A stretch of DNA of 64,000 nucleotides from Rhizophagus clarus (taxonomy: Eukaryota; Glomeromycota; Glomeromycetes; Glomerales; Glomeraceae), in contig BLAL01000250.1 in NCBI GenBank assembly GCA_015698045.1, forward strand, positions 806,001-870,000, read 5' to 3'. The position numbers and the translations under genes are program-made. Below the pieces are notes generated by a model that saw only the letters and a list, made by a program, of their open reading frames with translations, was not told where the DNA came from and ran no database searches. Shown in pieces: positions 23,011-35,904 of the stretch; position 1 is the first letter of the stretch; each line of letters opens with the position of its first letter.

Positions 23011-23757
23011 TTTTTTTTTTTTTTTTTTTTTTTTTACTGGTAAACAATTCAATTTTATTCAAAATAGGATTTTAAGGTACATGTTGGAAAACTGATTAGG
23101 TCTTATAGTTTATAAAGAAACTATATACGACTACAATTCTAGTTTATCCTAACTAATAAAAAATTTCTAAGAAATTAATTATCTGTTAAACCAGGTTAGA
23201 TGATAAATAAAAGAAAGAATAAAAATACTACTCATCCAGAAACTGGACAAAATAAAGAAAATAATCTAAAGTAAAAAATAAAATAAAAATAAATAAAATT
23301 ATTATAAATAAATTCTTTCTATCTAACTAGGTTCACATATACTATAAAATCCAATATATTTCTCCCAAAGTATATGTTATCTATTAATCCACCCAAATTA
23401 ACATATTTATTAATTTGATTAGTTGATACTATTTTTTTCTGATTTTTATCATAACTCCTCATCTTTTTCATTTTTTTGGTGATCTTTTTTTCTTTTTCCT
23501 TTTTCTTCATTTTTTCACAGCGTGGTTTCCATATCTTTTTATGTAATATATCAAACACAAATTCTAAAAATTTTTTTCCTATTTCTATGATTTTTTTTGT
23601 CTGATTTCCAATATTAGTTTTAATTAGATCTGTTAATTCCAGTGGAAAAATTCCTTTAATTACATCAATAAAGGAAAGATTTTGATTATCATCAATTATT
23701 TTAAATATAGATAATTGCTCAAAATCTTCTATTCTTATTTCTATATTATTATCTGAC
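23011..23757 (-). mobile_element. 5'-truncated LINE-type retrocopy with poly(A) and 21-bp TSD
   Basis: Perfect 21-bp direct repeats (attgcattgcatattgcaat plus t) lie at 22990-23010 and 23758-23778. On the minus strand the inserted piece runs from 23757 to a 25-A tail at 23035-23011. Poly(A) plus a long target duplication is the signature of target-primed reverse transcription. The insert carries an open frame reading from its 5' edge, as expected for a 5'-truncated non-LTR element. Confidence 0.8.
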
Positions 23758-23759
23758 AT
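23319..23759 (-). pseudogene. C-terminal fragment of a LINE ORF2-like protein
   Basis: A 146-residue open frame whose first codon is created partly by the target duplication, so it is a fragment rather than a full gene. The middle contains IWKPRCEKMKKKEKEKK, which resembles from memory the extreme C-terminus of AM-fungal LINE proteins, after the reverse transcriptase and RNase H domains. No catalytic motif is present. Assignment of the protein is moderate; the retrocopy nature is well supported by the flanks. Confidence 0.5.
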
Positions 23760-23778
23760 TGCATTGCATATTGCAATT

Positions 23779-25654
23779 AAATAGCTATATAAATTTCAAC
23801 TTTAAAGTTCACATTGCGCATTTCCACTTTCATGAAAAAATGCTTGAAGATCGTACAACAATTTCCAAATTAAGCGAAAAAGTACATTAATTTGGAAAAT
23901 GATCGGCAATAATTTGTCGGTCAAAAACATACTATCGCCAAAAAAATTATATATAACATAATTTTTTTTGGAGAATAAATTAGTTAAAGTGATTTATTAA
24001 CCAAACTTTATTTTATTAACGTCAATGATTATTTAACGAAATTAAATTTATTTATTTAAATTGAAATAATTTACATAAAATTAAGACATTTACCAACATT
24101 TGTATAAAATTATCCCAATTTTACTAGTGTTGTAAAAAGTCCTTAAAAACTCTAGGAAAATTACAAGAAATAAATAAAAAAACTCTCGAGGGATTAGAAT
24201 CTCTTCAAACTTTAGAAATTAGGATTTAGAAGCAGATTTCCAAACTTATGAGGATTGTGACGATTTTTAATAAGGCTATTTATTACGGACACATAATTAA
24301 ACTCTTCTAACATTAATAATTTGTAAACTAATTAGAGCCGATAAAGAACCGATTAACATACCTAAATTTTCCTTAGCTTTTTCTACTTACATTTATTCCT
24401 TACTAAGAATAGTGGGAGATCGACTATAAATAAAGATATTTCATTCTCAGTATAACTATTAAATCGAATCTTTAATTGATATTTTTCTTAAATTCACAAA
24501 TTGGCTAGAAAATAATCTGCATAAAATCTTTCATTTAAATAAAGGAAGCTAAACCATTTACCCAGCAAATAATAATCGTTTCCAGGCTGAAAAAAAGCCA
24601 ATTATCATAGTGGCAGTTACACTCAATAGTTCATTCGATCTTATAATTTGATCACTTTATTATACTACACAAAAGAGGGTAAGTTTCTATGTCGGATAAC
24701 ATAGATTAGTAGTTTCACAATTGTATGATCACTGAATTTTTAATTAGTCGATGTGAACAAATAATAAATAATAATTAATTTCACTACTACGACGTAAAAT
24801 ATATCTATAACTCTATAAGTACATCAAAATTCAAAATCGGTTTGAAATTGTTTATTGTGATTTTACAATACTATTAAAAACGAACGCAATTTCAAAAAAC
24901 AAAAAGAAAATCTGCTGACCATGCAATTATGTAACTATTGTAAATTTAATTATTCATTCCTTTCTCAGTATGTTATTATTATCTCTTCTGCTGTAAATTG
25001 TCAATAATTTTAACCATTTAAAATCGTTAATAATAATACTACAATTTTCAAACTATCGAATTTAAATTTAAATTCGATTCGTTCCTAGCAATGCTATTCA
25101 TTTTCTTATGAGCATGTTCATATTTCTGAGTTAATTTTTTGGATTTGTCGGTTCATGAATCAATTTCGTTATTCATTAATTTGATTTGTTTGTTAAAGGT
25201 AAGGAAATTTTACAAAACCCAATATCTTAAAATACTATGTCACTTTAATTAATAAGAAAAAATAGAAACAATTTGAAATATTTTTAAATTTATTATTTTT
25301 AAAATATTTCATACTATTTCTATGTGTATTACCTTAAGTAAACCTAGTACCCGTCAATTTAATATATTTCCCGTTATAAACGCTTTCATTATTTTATTAT
25401 CTTATATAAACCTACTCGTCTATTCTTTTAACATTTTTTCTAAAGAACATAACGATTAACGAATCATCAATTTCAAAAAAATTGTTACAATTAAACTTTA
25501 TAAAATTTGTTGTGATAGACTTTCATTATATGATTAAAGTAAAAGATTTAAAAAAAAATCTTATTTAATAGAAATTTGCTGTAAATTTATTTATAAAATT
25601 CGTTCTTTTTTTAAAGAATTTTTGAGAATCATGTGATTTTAAAGAATTCGTAAC
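23779..25654. other. 5' flank of gene 25805, duplicated segment
   Basis: Non-coding. From about 24580 to 25450 it is similar to other BTB upstream regions, most clearly 15150-16000. No gene seen. Confidence 0.6.
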
Positions 25655-25735
25655 TTGTGCCACAAAAGTATTCGGAAAAACTTTTAGGTAACACAATTAT
25701 ATCATTATGTCGTATATCGTATATACTATATGAAG
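25655..25735 (+). promoter_or_regulatory. Shared BTB-array promoter module of gene 25805
   Basis: TTGTGCCACAAAAG (25655-25668), GGTAACACAATTATATCATTAT (in part, 25687-25706) and a TATA-like CTATATGAAG (25727-25736). A duplicated CGTATATCGTATATAC run separates the last two blocks. Confidence 0.55.
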
Positions 25736-25804
25736 TTTCGTTCTCACAAATTTTTGGAAATTACATATTTATAATTTTTTTTTATAATAATTATAATATT
25801 AGAA

Positions 25805-27182
25805 ATGGATAGTGAATTTTTACAAAAATTGTCACAAAATTTAATTGAAATTTTGGACGATGATGAATATTACGATACTATTATTGAAGTTGGTAATGAT
25901 CCTTACGTAAAAATATTTCGTGCACATATGGTTATTTTAGGTTATCGTTCTTCTTATTTGCGAAGAATTTTATCAACAAATAAAAAAAAGAATGATGGAA
26001 CTTTGGTACAAATTAAATTACCAAATATTTCACCTGATATTTTTCAAATAATTTTAAGGTAAGAAAAGAAATTAAAAAATAAATTTTATTATTTTGTTGT
26101 GATCGTGAATAATTTTTATCTTTTATTTAGATATATTTATGGAGGGAAAATATCTTTGGAAGATTATGATAATTTAGATATTATTAAAATCCTGATTGCT
26201 GCTAATGAACTAAACCTTCAGGAATTGGTTATCCATATACAATCATTTTTGACTGGAAACAAAGCCGATTGGATGGAACAGAATTTTAATTTGATATATC
26301 AAACAAGTTTTGAAAATAATTCTTTCTTGGAACTCCAAAAATATTGCACTGATCTAATATCTAAAGCCCCAGATAAGTTATTTAAATCACAAGATTTTTC
26401 TTTAATTCCAGAAAAAATTATAATCTCGCTTATTCAAAGTGATTATCTTCAAATGAGTGAAACTCAAGTATGGGAGAATGTTGTTAAATGGGGTCTTGCA
26501 CAAAATCCTGGGCTTTCTTCGGATCCTTCTATTTATTCGAAAGAAGATTTTAGTTCTTTAAAGAATACTTTACAAAAATGTATTCCTTTTATCAGATTTT
26601 ATAATTTAACTTCTAAAGAATTTTTAGATTATGTTTTACCTTATCGAGAAATTCTACCGGAGGAATTATATATGGATTTATTAAAAACCTTTTTAAGTTT
26701 AAACCCTAATAGCAAGCCGACTCATAAGTCAAGTCCCCGAATCCCTCCACCTCTACTCCCTCATAGACCTTCGTATTCAAATCCTAAACCAAGTTCCCAA
26801 TCCACTATACCTCATTCTAGATCGTCATATTTACGTAATAAAAAAAAATCTGCGAAACAATATGGCACCATTTATGGCACCCGTAAAAAAACTTTTAACG
26901 ATATGAATATGCAAAGTGAGGATCTAATAGATATGTCAGAATCGAATCACCAGGATTACCAGGTATTAATCATAATTTTATTAATAAAGATAAAGTTAAA
27001 TTTAGTAATTATGAACATTTATTGCTTTTATTCAAAATTTTATTCAATGAGATATTTCCAAAAAAACTATTTATTAATAATGCGAATTTGATTTTTAATC
27101 ACTCATTTCTCAGGAAATCGTAGACGAAGTTGTGGTATTAATTAATTTTGATCGAATAATGTTTGCGTCAATTGAAATTTAA
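25805..27182 (+). CDS. BTB-BACK protein with Pro/basic tail (paralogue 4)
   Basis: Predicted 384 residues in three exons: 25805-26058, 26131-26962, 27114-27182, with GTAAGA and GTATTA donors and acceptors TTTATTTAG and TTTCTCAG. BTB about residues 20-112 (YYDTIIEVGNDPY), BACK-like about 115-250 (WMEQNFNLIYQTSFEN, VWENVVKWGLAQ). After PTHKSSPR the tail is unlike its neighbours: proline-rich (RIPPPLLPHRPSY), then basic (NKKKSAKQYGTIYGTRKK), then acidic. If the last intron is kept, the frame runs to 27091 with a hydrophobic end instead. Downstream, ATCCACTTATGGAATACGATC (about 27217-27237) may be a relic of the W-repeat tail exon. Confidence 0.8.
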
Positions 27183-28960
27183 GTATTATTAAATTTATTT
27201 TTATTACTTTAATTAAATCCACTTATGGAATACGATCAACCAGTCTAGTCCAATTATTCCTGGTAGTTCAAAGAATGAGGAACTATGGCCGTAGTGGTAA
27301 GTGTGGTAGAAAGGCAGTTATGAAGAAATATTGAACGGAATATTTTAATTTATTAATTTTTACATACACTAGGTGATAGAAATCGAGTACCAGATTCAAT
27401 TGTATCAATTTTATAACTTGAAAGTAGCATTCCATATACATTGGCCAACCAGCGGTACTCTTGTGGTTTTATTATTAATCACCTATTATATTAGATGTAC
27501 TACTTACCTTAAAGAGTGCTCAAATTTATTTGAATTGAATTTTTTTTTTTAAATAGAAGTGCATCATATCTCTTTATGAAAGCTAACTGGTTCTGGTTAT
27601 TTTTTCTATAATAAAATATTACTGTTTATTATTATGTTGCACTTGTGTCGTAAAACATGCTCTGCAATTTCTATATTTATTACTTATATTATAATCGTGT
27701 CAAACTAAATCTTTTACGGTGATATATTATTTATAACGAACCATATTATCAAGCTAAAGTAATTTTGACAATTTGTATTTCATTTTAAACTTTCTTTGAC
27801 TGATTTAATCTCCAAGTTTGATAAATCCATTGAAGTTGATTATCTGTATTAACACACGTTAAATTATAATCTAATAAACAGTGCCTTAAAAAATCAAGTA
27901 TCATAATTATTAAGGATCGTGAATAAATTTTGCTGAAATTTTGATTATGAAAGTTCATTTATTTGATATTTCAAAAAAAAAAAAAATACACGATTTATAT
28001 CTTTCCAAACTCTACAATTTCGTAGATCAATGATATCTTCAAACTTTTTTTGATACAGTAAGGTCGATATAAGTTTACATTGTACTGCTAATAAAAATGA
28101 AGCTCAGTTGCTATGAATTTTTATGCAAAATAAAATGGTGCCCGTCATGCCAAAGCTGTAACTTGGTGTCTTTCTATTAATTGTTAGCTATTATCTAAGT
28201 AAAATTTTTCCAGTATTTGGATAATAGTTTACTATGTTTTTTTTTTATTTAATATTGATGGAGAATTAATGCTACTATATTGATTTCAATGTTGGTAAAA
28301 ATATCAATCGTTAGAATCTCGACTGAACAATAATATAATAATATCAATATTGGCCGTTCGTAAATATACGTTTTCCCGTTGAAAAATTAAATCCTCAAAA
28401 GTTTGGTATCCTCGTATTATTCATTATCCGGTATCATATTTCTTAATTGATGATGATCAAAATATTAAAAAAACCCTGATGGTTACACCGAATAAATCAC
28501 TCATTCGGCACAAAGCACCGAATAACTATTAAATATTGAAATTTACAGTAAATTAATAATCATAGACAACGTCTTTAAAAAAAAAAAAAATTTTTTTATT
28601 AGCGGTAAGAAACAAAAAGATTTATCTGTGAAGTGATGATAGTTTTTTTTATTGGATGAAAGAAAAAAAAGGTGTTACGTGTTAGAAACAATTATTTAAG
28701 CCATTCTCATGAAATTTGGAATATTAATAATAAAAATCGTTCAAGTCATTATGGCTTTAATATTTAACGGTAAACCTTACTGTAAAATCATATGATGATC
28801 AGAGGTCAATGTGTTCATATGCACTACGATGATCCTATGAGGCTTGCATAACTGTTGGCTTAATTTGTGGTCGGAAAAAAAAAGAAAAAAAGTACTTGTG
28901 AATAAATATTCGGATTATAAAATAAAAAAAAAGAAAAGAAAAGAAGATTGATTATATTAA
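27183..28960. other. Intergenic spacer
   Basis: AT-rich sequence with stops in all frames. Possible tail-exon relic at 27217-27290. No tRNA or coding structure recognised elsewhere. The promoter blocks shared by the other BTB genes are not found before the 28965 gene. Confidence 0.5.
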
Positions 28961-28964
28961 GATA

Positions 28965-30721
28965 ATGTCTATTAACAAATATTCAGATCTATCAAATTTA
29001 TTATCTCAAAATTTACTTGACACTTTAAATGATGACGAATATTATGATATTGCAATAGAAGTTGGAAATGACCTTGACGTAAAAATATTTCGTGCTCATA
29101 TGGTTATTTTAAGTTGTCGTTCTCCATATTTGCGAAGAATTTTGCTATCTAATAAAAGGAAAAGTGATGATGGAAATTTTGCACATATTAAATTGCCAAA
29201 TATTTTACCCGAAATTTTTCAAGTAGTCTTAAGGTAAAATAATTACTTTATTATAATTTCTTACTAATTAAATAACAACTACTAAACAAGTGGAACTATT
29301 TTCTTTTGTTTAGATCTGAAATTTTGTTATCTTCTATCGTTTATTAATTTCGCAACCATTTTTTTTTATTTTAGATATATTTATAGCGGAAAACTTGTTT
29401 TGGAAAAATATGATATTTCAAACGTCGTTAAAGTCTTAGTAGCCGTCAATGAGCTAGGCCTTCAGGAACTAGTTCCAATGTTACAGTCCTTTTTGATCAA
29501 TAACAATGCAAAATGGTTGGAGCAAAATTTTAATTTAGTATTTCAAATAAGCTTTGAGAATGATTCTTTTCTGGAACTTCAAAAATATTGTGTTAAATTA
29601 TTATCCAATAATCCAGATAAAACTTTCGATTTATTAAATTTATCTTCAATTTCAGAAAAATCTTTAATATCTCTCATTCGACATGAAAATCTTCAAATGA
29701 GTGTAATTCAAGTTTGGAATCATGTTCTTAAATGGGGAATTTCTCATAATCCAGAAATTTCTTCAGATCTCTCGAAATTTTCAAATGATGACTTTAATGC
29801 ATTAAAGGATACTTTAAAACATTGTATTCCTTTTATTAAATTCTTTGAATTGTCCTCAAGAGAATTTTTGATTAATGTGTTTCCTTATAGAGATGTTTTA
29901 CCCAAGGATTTATATATAGATTTATTAAAATTTTTTTTAAATAGTAATTATAAACCAATTAAATCTCAATTAATTAAAGGATTTGGTTTAAATAATTTTT
30001 ATTCAAAAATTATTACAATTAATCATATTGAATTAATAACGAAATGGATTGATAAATTAGAAATTATGGGCAAGATAAAAAATTTATACGAATTCAACTT
30101 AATTTTTCGTGCATCTCGTGATGGTTTTACACCTAAAAAATTTCATGAAATTTGTGATAATAAATTTCATACTATAACACTTATTAAAGTTAAAGATAGT
30201 GATGAAATTCTTGGAGGATATAATCCGATTGAATGGAAATCTACGGGTTATTTTGGTAATTCTAAAGATAGTTTTATATTCTCTTTTAGGAATAAATGGA
30301 GTGTTAAAGGTATTTTAAGTCGAGTACAGAATGAAAATCAAGCTATTAATTTTTTTTCTATTTACGGTCCATCATTTGGTAACGGTGATCTTACAATATG
30401 CGGAGACGTTAATTATTGCAAAAAATCATCTTATGAAAAACAAATTAGACAATCTAATAAATTTTCTATAGAAGATTATGAAGTATTTCAGATTAAAAAA
30501 CTTTCTTTTAATAACAGCAATATGAATAAATTTATTTCAGGTTAGTTTATAATTATTTAATTGTTCATTATAGTTCTTAACTTAATAATTTTGCTGTGGA
30601 TATAATAGGTACAAGTGATTTAAGTGATTTTGAACTTGCTAAAGATTCAGAATACTCAGATGGTTCAGAAAATTGGGAAAACTTAAAAAATTTATTAGAA
30701 GAACCGGAAACTGAAAGTTAA
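28965..30721 (+). CDS. BTB-BACK-TLDc protein (paralogue 5)
   Basis: Predicted 515 residues in three exons: 28965-29233, 29375-30540, 30609-30721. Donors are GTAAAA and GTTAGT; the joins are in phase. BTB about residues 25-115 (YYDIAIEVGNDLDV, FRAHMVILSCRSPYLRRIL), BACK about 120-255, TLDc about 306-466. TLDc is marked by HIELITKWIDKL, FNLIFRASRDGFTPKKFHEIC, GGYNPIEWKSTGYF, FIFSFRNKW and YEVFQIKKL. The last exon gives an acidic tail (SDLSDFELAKDSEYSDGSENW). This is the usual architecture of the large BTB-TLDc family of AM fungi. BTB-BACK suggests a CUL3 adaptor; TLDc proteins are linked to V-ATPase control and oxidative stress, so both roles are inference. It is the most divergent member and probably represents the ancestral layout. 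Confidence 0.9.
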
Positions 30722-31800
30722 AGAATCAAACTCACATTACCGGCATTTCTTGGATCTGGAGAATATAACTCAAATTCTGAAAACATAGATGATATCGATA
30801 TCCTTTACGGTATGTTCTTGGAAGAAATTTTAAACTGACTTTAGACTGGGGTATTTAATATCAAGTAATCGCAAATGTGCTACTAAAAATCACTAGTAAA
30901 GATTTTTGATAACAAAATTTTGAAATTTTATATATTAATAAATAACTATTTAAAATTACTTTTGCGAGAAGTTTCATTTCTCATGATCGATCGAGTCATT
31001 ATTACTTTTGGCATAAATTGAATCTAATTCTTTAAAAGTTATTTTATTTTTGTGTATTATTTCAACTTTATGCTAAAGGTTAAATTAACTCGATAATAAA
31101 AGAACCTCTTCTGTTTCTTTAATTAAAATTTCATTAAAAAATGAGTTAAAATAGCAAATTAAAAAAGTGTGCATCGTATTGATATAAGTAAAAAATCTAA
31201 AAAAAAAAGCTCTCCAACATGCTTAATGTTTACTGATTGTTACCGATTGTTCTTGGCTGACACAATAAATTAGTTCCAGTTGCTATCGAAATTATCAGTA
31301 TATTGGTAACTAATCATCGAGCAATACTTGACCATAATTCGATATCACAAATAATACGGACAAAAATCTTTATATAAGCAAAAAAAAATAATGTGAGATT
31401 ACGTGATAGAAACAAAGTATATTTTTATTATTAAAATATATATACACCGGTAGGTGAATATAAGATGGAAGGGAATAAATAAGGACGAGTTTTACAATTG
31501 GTTCTTATTTCTATTGTTCACGCAATTACCGTTCTTCTTGCTTTCTCTTTTACTATCAGTATTTTCCCTGTCTTTTATAACAATTCCTCATCTCTTTTTT
31601 ATTAAAATCTCGCGATGCATCATTGTAATTGTGACGGATGGATTAATGTGATTATCAATAATAAAATAGGGAAGGATTCTCGCTGTAAGCCGCCTCTACG
31701 TGAATTATCAAATAGGAATTATCAAATAGGAGACGATACTATTTATTAAATATACATATAAAGAAAATAAATTTAAAATAAAATATAAATAAATTCTATA
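30722..31800. other. Spacer with an open stretch after gene 28965
   Basis: Directly after the stop, the same frame stays open to 30838 and reads acidic sequence (GSGEYNSNSENIDDIDILYG), so the stop may be recent or the 3' end misread. Beyond 30840 nothing is recognised; the 65-residue hydrophobic frame at 31454 is not called. Confidence 0.45.
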
Positions 31801-31829
31801 TATAATTAATGAAAGAAAATAAATAAATA

Positions 31830-32620
31830 AACGTCCATTGGCACCATATCGACGTAAATTGGCCAAATTGTATGTCAGGCCGCCATGTCAAAGTGTGTGG
31901 TATTATACAGCATGTACACGCTATATTTTATTACGTTGGGTTACCTTAAAATTAATAGATCAACCATTAAGAACACGAGAGCCCGCCATAAAACGTAGAG
32001 TATAGACGTTATATTTTATAGCGATGTATGCGTTATATGTTATGACAGGTACCCGTTATAAGAAGCGGCGGGTACTAATTGTGTAAAATGGCGGGTACCA
32101 ACAGCGGGTATCCGTTGCGTAAAACGATAGGTACCAGTATATGAAACACGGGTATCTGATACAAATTAAATTATATTTATTTTTTATTGTACGTTTTTAA
32201 TAACATTGTATAATACATAAAAATCATAAAAATTTTGTCAAATAAATCAAATTCTTATTTAAAAGCTTTCTAAACCTAATATATAAAAGTAAACATATTA
32301 TCTACTGAGTACTATAATGATTTATAATTCTAATAATAATCTTATCCGTTTATTAATTACTCACATCAAAAATTACTCTGTAACTTTTTTCTTACACCAA
32401 GCTTTTAATGAATAATTATTTAATTTATTTACTTGTATTATTAATTTGCAAATAACCGTCACGTTATATGAAATGGAGAGTGTCTGTTAGAGCAGCAGGT
32501 ACCCGTTATGTGAAACGTCGGGTATCCAACTATCCATGACGGGCCCTGTTGTAAAAACGATACCGGAAACAAACTAAGGAATCATTAAATGTATACTTTA
32601 CAACGGGTTCTCCTGTTTTT
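31830..32620. repeat. Degenerate GGGTACC / ACCCGTTAT repeat
   Basis: The words GGTACCCGTTAT, GCGGGTACTAA, GCGGGTACCAAC, GGGTATCCGTTGCG and GGGTATCTG follow each other at 32045-32160 with spacings of about 25-30 bp, and again at 32495-32540. GC content is visibly higher than around it. No coding sense. Confidence 0.6.
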
Positions 32621-32863
32621 CGTTGTTAATCTGTTAATTTCAGGGTAAAAAGTAGCGTATACATTATATAATATAGCCGTATAATACCAAATTTGTCAAA
32701 AATTAAAAAAGTGGTGTAGCCAGAATTATTAGTGATGACCGGCATTATAATTGGGTCCATTTACTGTTCAATAAGGTAAAAATGTATCCCGTGTAACTCT
32801 GATCTTACAAAAACGTGACAATTGTAGCTTTTTCTAAGTCTAAATATCTTTATAAAATTCAAT

Positions 32864-34973
32864 ATGTCCATTAATATCGAGTTTAATGCTACTGGGATTC
32901 AAATGAATGATTGAAGATGTTATCGCGAAAAAATATTTTAAATATTATGAATTTAAACATATTAATAATATTCAAGAAGTTGGTTCCGGAACCTTTGGAA
33001 ATGTCTACTGTGGCAAATTGGAAGAATTCCGATAAATATTTTGCGTTGAAATCTTTTTATAATTTCAATAATTTCACAGTTAAAGAAATTGTATATTAAG
33101 TAGATGCGTTTTAATAATTTTTTTCTTTAAGTTTCATTTTAATTTAAATTTCTTTATGATTGTAGCTAATGTTCAACGTGAAGTTGATTTTCACGATAAT
33201 ATTATTCATTTTTTTTGGAATTACAACTTCTGCTCAAGGTATTGTGATTAATGTGATACTTAATTCAGATTAAATTAATTGCGTTAATAAAATGATGTTA
33301 AAGTATTTTTTTTTCTTTTTAATAAGAAATTCAGAACAATAGTTCAAAAAAATATTTATTGGTGATGGAATATGCCGCTCCGAAATTATTTAAAAGTTCA
33401 TGCTACTCTCACTTGGAATGAAAAGTTAAATCTGGCACTCCAATTATCTCATGCTGTATCATAGTTGCACGATGAAGGGATTATGCATCAAGATTCGGTA
33501 AATAATAAATATTTTCTTTTCATAAGAAATTTTATCAATTTAATAATAGCATTCTAATAATGTATTGGTTTGCCAAAATACTGTTAAAACGCAGATTTTG
33601 GATTGTCAAAAAGGATTGAAAAACTATTCAATCTTCAATTAAGGATATTTGGAGTAATTCCTTACGCTGATCAAAAAATATTTGTTAAACGAAGAAATAG
33701 TATTAACGATCAAGTAAAAGCATACTCGTTAAATAAAAAGAGCGATATTTACAGTATTGGAATACTCTTGTGAGAAATATCTAGCGGTCGGCCATTTTTT
33801 GTAATGATCAATACGACATTTGTTTGGCTATGGAAATTTTACAAGGTCTTAGAGAAGAACCTATTCCCAACACACCAGAAGAATATGTAAAGATTTATAC
33901 AAGTAAATATAAATAAATTTATCATAAATTACAGTATTTTTAACTTTTCTTTTTTTTTAGATTGTTGAAATGGTGAGCCAGACAATCGTCCAACTATCAA
34001 CGAGGTGGTTGATAAATTAAAACCTATTATTTCAAAATTAAATCATAATTCAAATAATAATATATTGAGCGACACGAGTACTGGAGAGATTTCCTATAAT
34101 ATTATGGGTGATTTATTAAATAACCATGTTTCTGTGAAATTAAAATCCATTATTCCAAAATTACATCATAGTTCAAATAGTGTATCGAGTGATACAAGTA
34201 CCGAAGAAGTTTCCAATAATATTACAGATACTTCATTACATGGAGAATTATCCCAGTATATTAAAACTTTGATAAAATGAATACAAGTGAAATTCCAATA
34301 GTTCCATCAATTTCATCAAGTAATCAAGTTACAAATAAACCTATTCTATTGGAAAATAATTTTAATACAATAGCTGATAAAATAATTATGGAGATTTTCT
34401 ATAATTTTTATGAATCAGGACAAGAATTTCAAGAAATTCTTAATAATCTCAATAGACAAAATATAACGCCACAAGAAATTTATAATTGGTTATTGATCAA
34501 ACATGACTGAAATATATTTATTACTGGGAAATTTTATTATTTAGGATTTGGAGCTAATAAATATAACCAAAAGACATTTGAATTAATTCAAAGAGCGAAA
34601 GAGCGGCAAATTTGGGAAATAAATTGCTCAATATTTTCTTGCAGATTACACAGATTACAATAAAGCTTTTGAATTAGATAAAAAATTAGCTGAAGACGGT
34701 ACTGGTAATGAAGCTTTTATTTAAAAAATAAGCTGATGAAGAACGTTCGGAGGAATGTATGGTTTAAGAAAATGTTACTTAAATGGAATTGGAACTAAAA
34801 GCAGCAGATTTAGGAAGTGAACAAGCGTAGTATAGACTTGGAGTAATGAAAGATATTAATCAAGCATCTTACTGGTATAAAAATTTGCTGAACAAGGAAA
34901 TATAGATGCTCAAAATAGATTAGAATCCTTGGATTTTGATCTTATTACTAATAAAAACTTTCTCGTGCTTTAA
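32864..34973 (+). pseudogene. Protein kinase-Sel1 pseudogene
   Basis: A kinase can be followed in pieces: P-loop EVGSGTFGNVY (about 32975), FALKSFYNF (the catalytic Lys), REVDFHDNIIHF, KYLLVMEYA, LSHAVS-stop-LHDEGIMHQD (HRD replaced by HQD), ADFGLSKRIEK (DFG intact, about 33594), KKSDIYSIGILL-stop-EISSGRPF, and NGEPDNRPTINEVVDKLKP, then degenerate Sel1-like repeats (DINQASYWYKN). Lesions include a shift after the P-loop, shifts near 33218 and 33375, and stops replacing Trp (near 33772 and 33968). Remnants of GT-AG introns remain. AM fungi have hundreds of such kinase-Sel1 genes; this copy is dead. Confidence 0.85.
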
Positions 34974-35842
34974 ATTATGTTTTAACCTTGCTTACATATA
35001 GAAGAATTATTCCTTATAAAATAATTTTTCAAATAATAGCTAATCATTTCTTTATTTATTTATGAATTTTAAATCACAATAATATACGATTATTATTTAT
35101 CATTTTGTTTTTTAAAAAAATTGTAAGTTTTTGTTTTTTCCTTTTAATACAACTATGAGCGGTTAGCATATTGATGTACATTGGGTAGATAACCAAAAAA
35201 AGCATAATTCAACTACAATTCAAGGTTAAGCGACTCAGATACATACATCGCTTTATTTAATTTATTATTTAAACTTGATATCGACTGCATTTATTGACGA
35301 AATTATGAAATATTTGATAGTTTAACCAAATTTTCGCCAGTTAATATCACAGACGATTTGTTATATATGTTCTTATTTATTAAATTACAGTATACAGTAC
35401 TTAGTTAAAATAAAACTGATGTTCATCATGCGAAATAGTTCTCATCCTTATCAATTCTGACTTGGGTGTCCGGCAAAAAAAGCCCCATAGAAAATTATTT
35501 ATTTATTTATTTGTTTTAAATGTCAGTTATTAATCAAATTTTTGAATTTCTCGACATCATACCTCATATGTATTTCTCGTTCTAACGCTTTCATTATATT
35601 GTTATCTTGTATAAACTTACCCATCCATTTTTTTTTTTTTACTGTTTTTCCTGTAGAATATTCAAATTTTTGTATATTAAAGTTGCAGTCAGAATTCTTT
35701 CCAGTTATTAAAAAAAAAAGTTATATCAAACTTAAATCCTACGTTCTGTCCAAATGACTGGTCACGTGTCATTTAGGGTGTGATATTATAAATTTGTAAT
35801 CTTGGCCTGCATCGTAATTTGGCCTGAATTAAAATCGCAAAT
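34974..35842. other. Spacer
   Basis: AT-rich. GGCCTGAATTA and GGCCTGCATCGTAATTT (about 35800-35830) belong to the dispersed GGCC(A/T)GAATTA word family. No gene seen. Confidence 0.4.
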
Positions 35843-35904
35843 TTGTACTACGAAATACACATGTGGCACTGTGACACAATTACATCATTATACTGCATAA
35901 TAAG
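35843..35904 (+). promoter_or_regulatory. Shared BTB-array promoter module of gene 35986
   Basis: TTGTACTACGAAATACAC (35843-35860), ACACAATTACATCATTATAC (35874-35893) and GCATAATAAGG in the TATA position. Confidence 0.6.

Noticed and set aside
22852..23052. 66-residue minus frame with MHMHMHM
   Set aside because: Translation of the ATGCAT microsatellite and the poly(A) tail of the LINE copy.
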